Source: Taxillus chinensis
Lineage: Eukaryota > Streptophyta > Magnoliopsida > Santalales > Loranthaceae
DNA: 64,000 bases
NCBI GenBank assembly: GCA_023512835.1
Contig: CM042088.1
Span: forward strand, 37,170,664 to 37,234,663
Reading direction: 5' to 3'
The position numbers and the translations under genes were made by a program. A model generated the notes under the pieces. That model was given only the letters and a program-made list of their open reading frames with translations, had not been told where the DNA came from and searched no databases. Shown one piece after another: positions 1 to 8,804 of this stretch. Positions within the stretch are counted from its first letter, which is position 1. Each line of letters begins with the position of its first letter.

Positions 1-786
1 TGTTGAGAATGATATGCTATACTAATGTTAGTATGTTGTGAGGTATTGGGGCATGGACTCCGTGACTTGTTTGGGTTCTCACCGTGATGCACCGATGGTC
101 TTTATGTGGTTAACGTGGCGGCATATGAACCGATGGCAGCTTGTGTGGCGATCGTGGCCGGGCATATCATGCGTGGACAAGGCTAAGGCCTGAGTTGAGC
201 CGTTGAGCTCGTGGAGCTAGGGCCGAGTGCCCTGAGTGGGATCCCATGGAGGATCGTGGACAAGTTGTCCTGATATTTGTTGTAGGCCGAGTCCGATGTT
301 TGTGCACACTACACGGTGCACGAGTACACCGAGCATATAGTATAGACTTATATATGTTGCATGATGTGGAGTGTTAGGGTCACCTAGCGAGCTTGCCGCT
401 CACCCCTACTTGTTGTTTACCCTTTTAGGTGTGACCCGAGACTAGTGGAGGACTTTCTTCCAGGAGGACGCCCACTACTCGATGTATGATACGTTATATT
501 CTGTATTGTTTTATGTGATATCCCGGACATGGGTCCGTGGACGATTGTATTTGTATCCTGTATGATGTGATGTCTGTATGACTGTTTGACTCTTTGTATG
601 CATGATGATATATGGGAAAGTACAGGATTACCCTTGGTGTATGACTGTACAGGGTTGCATATTTGAGACAGCACCCGCAGTGTAGTCTCTATTGATGCTA
701 GTCACCAACCCCTTGACCTTTCGGGTGCAGGCAAGGGGAAGTCATGTACCCGGTTCCGGGTTCCCTGGAATTCGGGGGCGTGACAA
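1..786 (+). mobile_element. Tekay-type Ty3/gypsy LTR, 3' part
   Basis: This is the 3' end of an LTR of the same superfamily as the complete element downstream; the window edge cuts its start. It ends in GGGGGCGTGACA like the other LTR ends here. The stretch up to position 130 resembles the minus-strand solo LTRs at 15686 and 43081 more than the element at 982, so it looks like a second subfamily. No primer-binding site follows. Instead the LTR runs straight into a scrap of internal 3' DNA, so the interior of this unit has been deleted. Confidence 0.8.
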
Positions 787-981
787 GGACCTTCCCTGAG
801 GTATGACTTATGTTTTATACATTTGTTTTACATATGTTGTTTGAGATGCGGTTTAGCTTGTTGTGGTTGGATTTTGTCATCCCTTTTGGCTTGTTGTGAG
901 TTGCATTGCACATGTGTGATCAGTGATCATGTTTTATGTTTTGTTGTTGGGACATTGAGCTTGAATTTTGCTACGTCCTTT
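787..981 (+). mobile_element. Remnant of Tekay internal 3' region
   Basis: This sequence matches about 8557-8757, which lies between the end of pol and the 3' LTR of the downstream element. On the left it is fused to an LTR end. On the right it is fused to an LTR that lacks roughly its first 75 bases and the adjoining PPT. Both joins show almost no homology, as expected from illegitimate recombination. It is the residue of an upstream unit that shared the LTR at 982 with the main element. Confidence 0.75.
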
Positions 982-1254
982 GTGTAGTCGTCGATGTGGG
1001 CATTTTCGCTATACCTGGGCCCGATTCCGAGTTGGGGCCCCATTTGACCCCGATTGTTGACTTTTCGGGGTTTATTAGTTGACTTTGCGTTTGGGCGATC
1101 ATTTGGGCGTAATAATATCTTCTTAGTGTTGTGCTCGTCATTTCGAGCGTTTTGACTGTAATTTGACTCAATTTGGAGTTCGGAACCTTGGAGGTCAATT
1201 ATTGACTAGGTTAATGATTGACTAGGTCAGTTATTGGTCAATGACTGGTAGAAA

Positions 1255-1263
1255 TATAAATAG
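1255..1263 (+). promoter_or_regulatory. LTR TATA box
   Basis: TATAAATAG is followed within about 55 bases by a GA-rich tract. The same motif lies at 9145-9153 in the 3' LTR and near 23105 in the solo LTR at 22921. Retrotransposon LTRs carry a Pol II promoter at the U3/R border, and this is the best candidate. Confidence 0.6.
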
Positions 1264-1867
1264 CAGGAAAAAAGAAGAAGCTTTCACTTTACGCTATCAC
1301 GTTTGTGTGTTGGAGAGAGAGAGAGAGAGAGAGACAGAGAGAGTGGAGCTTGGTGCGTTGGCGATTTTGGGCGATTTGGGTTCATGGAGCTCAAAGAATC
1401 ACTCCAAGTAGGTGTTCTTGAACTTTTTATCTTGATTTTATCCTTGGTATGCACGAATTTGTCATGATTTATGAAATTAAGCATTACCCTAGGTTTTGGG
1501 GAAATCTAATTTTGGGTTAGATCTAATGGTTTAGCATAAGATCTGTAGTTAAGAACTGTTTTATATCAGTTTTAATATGTGTTTCTGTGATCTGGGCCTG
1601 TTTAATTGCATATTTCTTGAGAGTTGAGAAGTCAACCATGAAAATCTGGATTTAGATCAAGATTTCTAGAAATATGAAATTTAGTGCGTGTTTCTGCTGT
1701 TATCTGTGCGATTTAGAGGTGTTCTGGACGCATTTTGAGGTAGATATCGTAGTCTGTTCCGTAGAATGCGTGTTTGTGCGCGTCTGGGGGTTGTTGGGTT
1801 GATTCCAGACGAAGAATAGGAAAAAAACGACGATGAACAGTACCCTGGGCGAATTACTGGGTCGAAA

Positions 1868-2090
1868 TAACGAAGATCCGAAGTTCTGGGTCGAAGGGTC
1901 GAAGATCCAGGGTCGTAGGGTCGTAGTTCGTAGACCCATAGTTCGTAGCTCGAAAGTTCGTAGTTCATAGACCCGTAGTTCGTAGCTCGAAGGTTCGTAG
2001 TTCGTAGGGTCGTAGTTCGTAGACCCGTAGTTCGAAGGTCGAAGTTCGTAGTCCGAAGGTCGAAGATCGAAGACCAGCTTCGAGTCTTCG
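1868..2090 (+). repeat. TTCGTAG/CGAAG minisatellite in the LTR
   Basis: Variants of GTTCGTAG, GCTCGAAG and GACCCGTAG recur in tandem with a loose higher-order unit near 50 bases. It starts just after the conserved GATGAACAGTACCCTGGG. The 3' LTR has an almost identical array at about 9753-9975, whereas other LTR copies in this window carry unrelated arrays at the same point. Confidence 0.75.
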
Positions 2091-2207
2091 AGGCACGCTA
2101 TGCAGCCTACGAGTCGCAGCCCTCAGCCTACGAGTCTCCGAGGCGTCTTTGCAGTTCCGCGCTACGAGTCGCAGCTCTAATAGCGTAACTGGACACTAGA
2201 CCGGACT

Positions 2208-2259
2208 ATTTACATTATAACCCATACTCAAAGTAGTATACTTAAGTTACAATGTAAAT
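2208..2259. repeat. Conserved inverted repeat in the LTR
   Basis: ATTTACATTATAA and TTACAATGTAAAT are inverted relative to each other with a 26-base loop. Copies occur at 10089-10150 in the 3' LTR, at about 16845-16906 and at about 44176-44231 (reverse orientation). Function is unknown. Confidence 0.6.
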
Positions 2260-3326
2260 AACGAAATACCCCCCATTTGGATTCAAAGAAAAATACTAGA
2301 AAAATTAATTCCCACTCTTTCAAAATGTGAAAATTGGGATTTAGTGTAAAATCTCGGAAAAATCCAGTTTTTTGTAGAGGTGAATTTTTGGAAAGTGGGG
2401 TTAGACATCTCAAAAAAATCCCCAAAAATTAGATTATCTTATTTATGATATGGAGACCCAATGCTGGGACTTTTTATTTCAAGAAAACAACTCATATGGG
2501 TATCTCCTTCCTTAGTCAAGGAATGAAGATCGTCTTGTAAAGACTGGCTACAGTTCTAAAGGGAGTGTTGTACATTTTAAGACCATATTGGTGTTGGTAT
2601 GTTAGTTGTGGATTTGGGACTTGGGTTCCATGACTTGTTGGGTTCTCACCGTGGTGCACCGATAGTGCTATGTGGTTGACGTGGCAGGCATATGCGCCGA
2701 TGGCAGGCCTATGTGGCGACTGTGGCCGGGCATATTGCGCTGTAGACAGGCTAAGGCCTAAGTGAGCCGTTGAGCTCGTGGAGCTAGGGCTGAGTGCCCT
2801 GAGCTGGGATCCCGTGGAGGATCGTGGACAGGCTGGGTCCTGATGTTTGTTTGCAGACTGGGTCCTGATGATTGTGCACACTACACAGTGCACGAGTACA
2901 CAGAGCATGTAGCATAGACTTGTATGTTTGCATGATGTGGAGTATTAGGGTCACCTACTGAGCTTGCGGCTCACTCCTACTTGTTATTTCCCCTTTTCCG
3001 GTGTGACCCGAGACTAGTGGAGGACTTTCTTCCAGGAGGACGTGCCCACTAGTCTGATGTATGAGTATTGTATTTTGTATTGTATTATGTGTTGTATCCC
3101 GGACATGGGTCCATGGACAGTTGTATTTGCATACTGTTTATGATGATATATGGGAAAGTATAGGATTACCCTTGATGTATGATTGTACAAGGTTGCATAC
3201 TTGAGACAGCACCCGCGGTGTAGTCTCCATTGGTGTTAGTCACCAACCCCTTGACCTTTCGGGTGCGGGCAAAGGGAAGTCATGTTCCTAGTTCCGGGTT
3301 CCATGGAATTTGGGGGCGTGACAAGT

Positions 3327-3338
3327 TGGTATCAGAGC
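3327..3338 (+). other. Primer-binding site (tRNA-iMet)
   Basis: TGGTATCAGAGC begins three bases after the LTR end at 3323. It is complementary to the 3' end of plant initiator methionine tRNA, the usual primer for minus-strand synthesis in plant gypsy elements. It fixes the 5' LTR boundary and the plus orientation. Confidence 0.9.
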
Positions 3339-3802
3339 ATGGTCTAGTGGACCTAGGTTAGTGAGGGGTGGTTAATTGATTCCATGTGACTTGGAAAACT
3401 GTAGGGAGGGCGCCTGATCAACGCAGTCCTTACATGTGTTCTAGGTTATTTTGGTGTTAGTTAGATCATCCTAGGAGCATACATGGGGTACATTTCTAGT
3501 GGTATGATTGTGTGCATATAGGGCATTAGATTGTCTTTGTTTGTGATGTGATTACATTCGGTGCCAGGATGGCATGTGGCCGTGAGAGCCAGGACTTGAT
3601 TGTGGTGTACCCTAAGCGGTGACACGATGTTATATGCATGGTTGAGGACCTACGGGTCATGTGGTGTACCGTGAGGGGGACACGATGCTATATGCATGGT
3701 TGTGGACCTACGGGTCGTGTGGTGAGAACCTACGAGTCGAATGTGCCTTTGATGGCTGTTTGTGCTAGTAATACTAGTATTGATCGTTTGTTGTTTGTTG
3801 TT
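3339..3802 (+). other. Retrotransposon untranslated leader
   Basis: This stretch lies between the primer-binding site and the first gag-frame ATG at 3803. A short internal repeat is visible (two variants of a segment with GATGCTATATGCATGGTT, near 3625 and 3683). No coding sequence is recognised. Confidence 0.55.
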
Positions 3803-5038
3803 ATGGCTAGTGCGATGGCACCACCGAGGAGAGCTGTCCGAGGCCAAGGCCCGGCAGAGGAGCCCATGATAGAGTCGGGGCACCAGGGGCAGTAGAGCCC
3901 ACAATAGAGATTGTCAGCTCTCGTTGTGGGACCTAATTTGGCTCAGGTGTTGATTCAGTTGCAGGAGGCCATACAGGGTATGCAGGGCTCAATGAGGGAT
4001 ATGGCTAGAGAGGTGGATGAGTTGAAGAGGCAGCAGCAGCCTCAGCAGCAGGAGGCGAGGGTGGTGCAGGATGTGCACCAGCAGGAGGTCGTGATAGAGC
4101 CAGCATGACGAGGAGTGGACTGGGCTGCACAGTTTTTGAAACATGCACCCAGGACTTTTGAGGATGGTTCGCGGCCAGAGGCAGCCGAGGACTGGATTAG
4201 GTGGACAGAGGACATCTTTGAGATGATCGGGGTGCCTGATGAGGAGAGAGTGCGCGTGGCGACGCACTATTTATTGGGTATCCCATGCAGGTGGTGGGAA
4301 GCCACTAGAGCTGTCCACGGCAATCAGATGAGCTGGAGAGAGTTTGTTGAGCGCTTCTTTGGGGAGTATTTTCCCAGCTCATTACAGTATGCACGACAGA
4401 GAGAGTATTATGAGCTTCAGCAGGGTAGCTAGACTGTGGGTGAGTATGTAGCCTTTACAGATTTAGGGCGGTTTGCTCTTGAGACTTGGGAAAAGGAAGC
4501 CCGTAAGACATAGGATTTTATTCAGGGCTTGAGGCCATCTTTGAAAAGACAGCTGGAACCGATGCAGTTGACCAACTATTGGGAGGCGGTCGACAAAGCA
4601 CTCATTATTGAGCGAGGTCAGGATCAGGCGAGAGCCCAAAGGCCAGGCGGTTTGGCAGGTCCGAGCAAGAAGAGGCAGAGTGGGGAGAGCAGTGCCGCTC
4701 AGCCTGAGAGGAGGCAGGTGTAGAGGGTTTCCGGCCAAGCGGTGGGACCCCATGAGAGTTCATCCAGTAGGAGCCCAGGGGGCTGTTGGAGCTGTGGTTT
4801 GACCGGGCATGTATCGAGAGATTACCCGAAGAAAAAGATGACATGCTTCCGATGTGGGAAGGTGGGACATGGAGCTAGGGAATGTGTTACCCTTAGCTCG
4901 ACCAGCGGTGTAGGCCCTCGTCCGAGAGATCGGGAACAGAGGAGTGGGGCTCCGTCTCGGAGGTCGGACCGCCGGCACAGAGCACGCAGACGTGACTGCG
5001 GTGCGGCGGCCTCGACGGGAGGCACAGGGTCATGTTGA
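3803..5038 (+). pseudogene. Ty3/gypsy gag, nonsense-ridden
   Basis: A single reading frame runs from an ATG at 3803 through a coiled, Gln-rich N-terminus (about 3960-4095), a gypsy capsid domain (about 4115-4720, with ATHYLLG, WREFVERFF and ALIIERGQ) and two zinc knuckles. Knuckle 1 (4784-4825, CWSCGLTGHVSRDY) has lost its last cysteine to tyrosine; knuckle 2 (4844-4885, CFRCGKVGHGAREC) is intact. The frame is never shifted but is broken by in-frame stops at 3893, 3905, 4106, 4430, 4511 and 4721. All six are TAG or TGA and could arise from CAG or CGA by one C-to-T change. Gag would form the virus-like particle; this copy cannot. Confidence 0.85.
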
Positions 5039-5083
5039 TCGGCGGGGCAAGGCCCCAATGGGCCAGGCTAGTGGCAGTGGACC

Positions 5084-5650
5084 ATGAGGGAGGACTTTTA
5101 CCCTTACCAACAGAGAGGCAGAGGTTCCACCAGTGGGCGAGGCAGAGCAGGGCCTTCGGTGGTGAGAGGTACCATCATCATTTCTCATACTATTTGTTCA
5201 GTTTTGATTGATACCTGGTGCTACCCATTCTTTTATTTCGTATGCTACGGTGGTTGGATTGGAGTTAGACCAAAAGACAATTAGTCGGTCTCGATGGTTG
5301 CTTCACCTTTGGGTGGAATTATGATACTTGAGAGTATCGTCGTGCTTTTCAGGTAACACTTGGGGGTGTTAACCTGATGTGTGATTTGTGTGTCATGGAG
5401 TTAGATGATTTTGATGTTCTCCTGGGTATGGACTAGTTGGTCTCCGTGGAGGCCAAGATTGATTTTTTTCAACGGCGTATGACGTTCCTCACGCCAGAGG
5501 GCACGCGGGGTGTCTTTGTGGGTGAGTGGACCGAGGAGGCATGCAGGTTGGGACCGTTGAGGCGTGGGTGGGGTGATGTGACCCACCAGGTTAGCCGCCT
5601 TGACGTTGGTTGACAGGACGAGAGAGGGGAAGGCTGTTTTGCCACCCATT
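5084..5650 (+). pseudogene. Gypsy aspartic protease region, frameshifted
   Basis: The frame of gag continues to SVLIDT near 5200-5215. An extra C there shifts the frame within the catalytic D-T/S-G triad, so GATHSFISYATVVGL follows in the next frame. Downstream, ELDDFDVLLGMD (5400-5435), typical of the protease to RT linker in gypsy elements, is followed by a TAG where tryptophan is expected, then LVSVEAKIDFFQRRMTF. Protease would cleave the Gag-Pol polyprotein. The shift in the active site makes this copy dead. Confidence 0.75.
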
Positions 5651-5770
5651 GTAGATCGGTTCCCGGATGTGTTTTCCGAGGACTTGGTTAGTTTGCCACC
5701 CGTGAGGGAGGTAGAGTTTTCGATCGAGTTGTTGCCAGGGACAACACCGATCAGGTTAGCGCCCTAGAGG

Positions 5771-6624
5771 ATGGCACCGACAGAGCTTAGAGAGCTCAAG
5801 AGACAGATAGATGACCTATTGGCACGAGGCTTTATCAGGCGGAGTAGTTCACCGTGGGGCGCTCCAGTGTTGTTCACCAAGAAGGCGGATGGTTCACTTT
5901 GGCTGTGTATAGACTACCAGAAGTCGAACCAGGTGATTGTGAAGAACAGGTATCCATTGCCGAGGATCGATGACCTGTTCGATCGGTTTCGAGGTGCGAG
6001 ATGGTTTTCCAAGATAGACTTGAGATCCTGGATACCATCGGTTGAGGGTTAGGGAGGCAGATATCCCTAAGACCGCGTTCGGTTGTCGTTATGGGCATTA
6101 TGAGTGGCTTGTGATCTTGTTTGGGCTCACGAATGCTCCAAGTAGTGTTTATGGGATTGATGAACCATGTGTTTGCTCCATATTTAGATACGTTCGTTGT
6201 GGTATTCATCGACAATATTTTGGTCTATTCAGCGACCAAGGGAGAGCATAAGGAGCATTTGCAGGTTGTGTTGCAGACCTTGCGGGAGCACTGGTTGTAC
6301 GCGAAGTTCATGAAATGTGACTTCTGGTTGCAACAGGTACACTTCTTGGGGCATGTGGTATCTTCGGAGGGTATTACAGTGGATCTTGAGAAGATCGAGG
6401 CGGTTATGTCGTGGAAGAGGCCCATGAATATGTTTGAGATTCGTAGCTTTCTTGGTTTGGCAGGCTACTATCGGAGGTTCGTGGAGGATTTTTCTCGGTT
6501 GGCAGCTCCTATGACACACTTGACTAGGAAGGGAGTTCCTTTCGTCCGGTCCGATGCGTGTGAGAGTGCTTTCATGGAGCCGAAGGCACGATTGACCTCA
6601 AGACCTATCTTGATTCCCCCATAG
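5771..6624 (+). pseudogene. Gypsy reverse transcriptase, broken
   Basis: RT fingers and palm are recognisable: [39 protein letters not shown] and FSKIDLRS. Frame changes follow near 6030 and near 6140. The catalytic box reads FIDN (asparagine codon at 6214) where gypsy RTs have a D-D pair, so a metal-binding aspartate is lost. The thumb/connection segment ([30 protein letters not shown]) is well kept to 6624. RT would copy the element RNA into DNA. Alternative readings are unlikely because motif order is complete. Confidence 0.9.
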
Positions 6625-6960
6625 GAGGGTGTGCCTTTCGAGGTGTATTGTGATGCTTCCAGGGTGGGACTAGGTTGTGTGTTGATGCAGGCTCGACAAG
6701 TGATTGCTTATGGATCTAGGCAGTTGAGACCACATGAGCAGAACTATCCCACGCATGATTTGGAGTTGGCTGCAGTGATCTTTGCTTTAAAGAGCTGGCA
6801 GCATTATCTCCTTTGGGAGAAGTTTGTGGTGTATATGGACCATAAGAGCTTGCAGTATATCTTTTCTTAGTGAGACCTGAACCTTAGGCGAGACGGTGGG
6901 TGAAGTACTGCAGCAATTTCGGTTTGATATGATACATACCCTTGGGAAGGGTAATGTGGT
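6625..6960 (+). pseudogene. Gypsy RNase H domain
   Basis: After the RT stop, the same frame resumes with [10 protein letters not shown] (first Asp), [36 protein letters not shown] (Glu in the middle) and [12 protein letters not shown] (second Asp). The three carboxylates of the nuclease are present. A TAG after YIFS and frameshifts beyond 6870 (LNLR, RRWVKYC) end the domain. It would degrade the RNA strand during reverse transcription. Confidence 0.85.
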
Positions 6961-7279
6961 GGCGAGATGCTCTGAGTAGGAATAGCGGGGCCATGGTGGC
7001 CCATTGTGCCATTAAAGAATGGCGAGATGATGGGTAAGTTGGCAGCGATGAGGTTGCGAGATGGTGACCGCAAGGGGCGAGGGACCCTCGGTGTTGTTGT
7101 CGCAGTCCCTGAGTTACAGCGTAGGATCATAGAGGATCACCGGGGGGACGTTGATTGTGAGGTCATCGGGGATAGGATTCAGACGGGCAGGCATCTTCCG
7201 ATTGGACCGAGGATGCAGAGCATATATTGAGGTATAGGGATCGACCGATAGTTCCCACTTCTCTTCAGGAGGAAGTTCT

Positions 7280-8040
7280 TCGGGAATTCCACTAGTCGAG
7301 GTTAGCCGTACATCCTGGTGGGATCAAGATGTACCATGCCGTGAGGAGGCAATATTGGTGGCCGGGCCTGAAGAAGGCCATTGTTGATTTTGTGAGGAGG
7401 TGTTTGACCTTGTCGCCAGGGTCAGGCGCAGTACCCGAGGTCACTGGTGAGTTGCGGTCATTGCCAGGTGCGAGTAGAAATGGGACAACGTAACCATGGA
7501 TTTTGTCACCTGGTCTTCCTCGTTTTAGGGGACATGACACTATATGGGTTATTGTGAACCGGTTGACCAAATCGGCGCATTTTATTTCGATTCGGGAGAC
7601 AGACCCAGTGAGGACTTTGGGACAGAGGTACCTTGATGTTATTGTGCGGTTACATGGAGTCCCATTGTCTATTGTATCCGATCGGGATGCCAGGTTCACC
7701 TCTCGTTTTGGAGACAATCGTAACGAGCTTTAGGTACCAGGGTGAACCTGAGTACGGCTTTTCATCCGCAGACGGATGGTCGGTCAGAGCGGACAATTCG
7801 GACGCTCGAGGATATGTTGCATGCCTGTGTCCTAGATTTTGGAGGTTGTTGGGAGACTCACCTTCCTTTAGTGGAGTTCTCTTACAACAACGGTTATCGG
7901 GCCACGATTGGGATGGCTCCGTATGAGGCATTGTATGGGCGGCCTTGTAGATCACCTTCGTGTTGGGCACAAACGGGAGAGACAACGGTTCTCGGTCCCG
8001 ATATGGTTCGAGAAACCACAGAGATAGTGTAACCGATTCG
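7280..8040 (+). pseudogene. Gypsy integrase, frameshifted
   Basis: The N-terminal H2C2 zinc domain reads HPGGIKMYHAVRRQYWW from 7311, preceded by a stop. The core shows MDFV (Asp codon at 7499), RLTKSAHFI and VSDRDARF (second Asp near 7680). After a frame change it continues FHPQTDGRSERT (catalytic Glu at 7787), EFSYNNGY and APYEALYGRPCRSP. The D-D-E residues survive but lie in different frames. Region 6960-7280 between RNase H and integrase is too degenerate to read. Integrase would insert the cDNA into the genome. Confidence 0.85.
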
Positions 8041-8079
8041 ACAACGGATGTTGACAGCGCAGAGTAGGCAAAAGTCCTA

Positions 8080-8521
8080 CGCGGACCGAGAGGCGTCGAC
8101 CCTTGCGGTTTGAGGTGGGTGACCGTGTATTTTTGCGAGTGTCATCGCATCGAGGGCATCGGAGGTTTGGGCGTGGATCCAAACTTTACCCTTGTTTTGT
8201 GGGGCCGTTTAAGATTGTTGCCATCGTGGGCGCAGTGGCTTACCGATTAGCTTTGCCACCGGAGTTGGCGCGAGTACATGATGTGTTTCATATGTCTCGG
8301 TTGCGACGGTATCACCCAGATCTTTCTCATGTGTTGGACTATCGCGAGATAAACTTGGCGATGATGGTGCCGTTGTTGAGATGTCGGCACAGATTTTGGA
8401 CAGGTGGGACCAGGTCTTGCGGGGCAAGACGATCCCACTAGTTCGGGTGTTATGGCGACACCGAGGCATGGAGGAGCAGACTTGGGAGAAAGAGAGCCAG
8501 GATGCGGGTTCTTCATCCTGA
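8080..8521 (+). pseudogene. Integrase C-terminus and chromodomain-like tail
   Basis: LRFEVGDRVFLRVS, CFVGPFKIV, AYRLALPPELARVHDVFHMSRLRRY form the integrase C-terminal (GPF/Y) module. After a frame change, VRVLWRHRGMEEQTWEKESQ (about 8436-8495) resembles the chromodomain at the pol C-terminus of Tekay/Del elements, which in the family guides insertion to heterochromatin. A stop follows at about 8519. This tail is the main reason for placing the element in the chromovirus branch. Confidence 0.8.
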
Positions 8522-8528
8522 GCCGTTC

Positions 8529-8804
8529 GAGGACGATCGTCCTGAGGTGGGGAGGATGTGAGGACCTTCCTTGAGGTATGACTTATGTTTTATACATTTG
8601 TTTTGCATATGTTGTTTGAGATGCGATTTAGCTTGTTGTGGTTGGATTTTGTCAACCCTTTTGGCTTGTTGTGAGTTGCATTGTACATGTGTGATCGGTG
8701 ATCATGTTTTATGTTTTGTTGTTGGGACATTGAGCTTGAATTTTGCTACGTCCTTTGGGCATGTGTTTTATTTTCGAGGACGAAAAGTCCTAAGGTAGGG
8801 AGGA
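8529..8804 (+). other. 3' untranslated region with duplicated PPT context
   Basis: The polypurine tract AGGTAGGGAGGA (8793-8804) abuts the 3' LTR and would prime plus-strand DNA. A near copy of its whole context occurs about 250 bases upstream: GAGGACGA, a GTCCT, then GGTGGGGAGGATGT at 8529-8560, followed by TGAGGACC, which resembles an LTR start. The 8560-8775 segment is also found at 787-981. One PPT copy may be a relic of another element or of a tandem duplication. Confidence 0.7.

Larger units (their letters stand above)
982..3323 (+). repeat. 5' LTR of the Tekay element
   Basis: This is a direct repeat of 8805-12726 (less the insertion there). Its first ~75 bases, beginning TGTAAAGACTCG in the 3' copy, are missing. 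It holds a TATA box, a GA-rich tract just downstream, a degenerate TTCGTAG minisatellite (about 1868-2085), a conserved inverted repeat (2208-2259) and a terminal GGCGTGACA. Short ORFs inside it are not genes. Similarity to the 3' LTR is uneven: about 1672-2308 is nearly identical, while the flanks differ at several percent of sites. Confidence 0.88.

Noticed and set aside
1681..1968. 95- and 79-codon ORFs identical in both Tekay LTRs (also 9566-9853)
   Set aside because: They overlap each other on the same strand and read through the minisatellite. Their identity reflects the near-identical LTR block, not coding selection.
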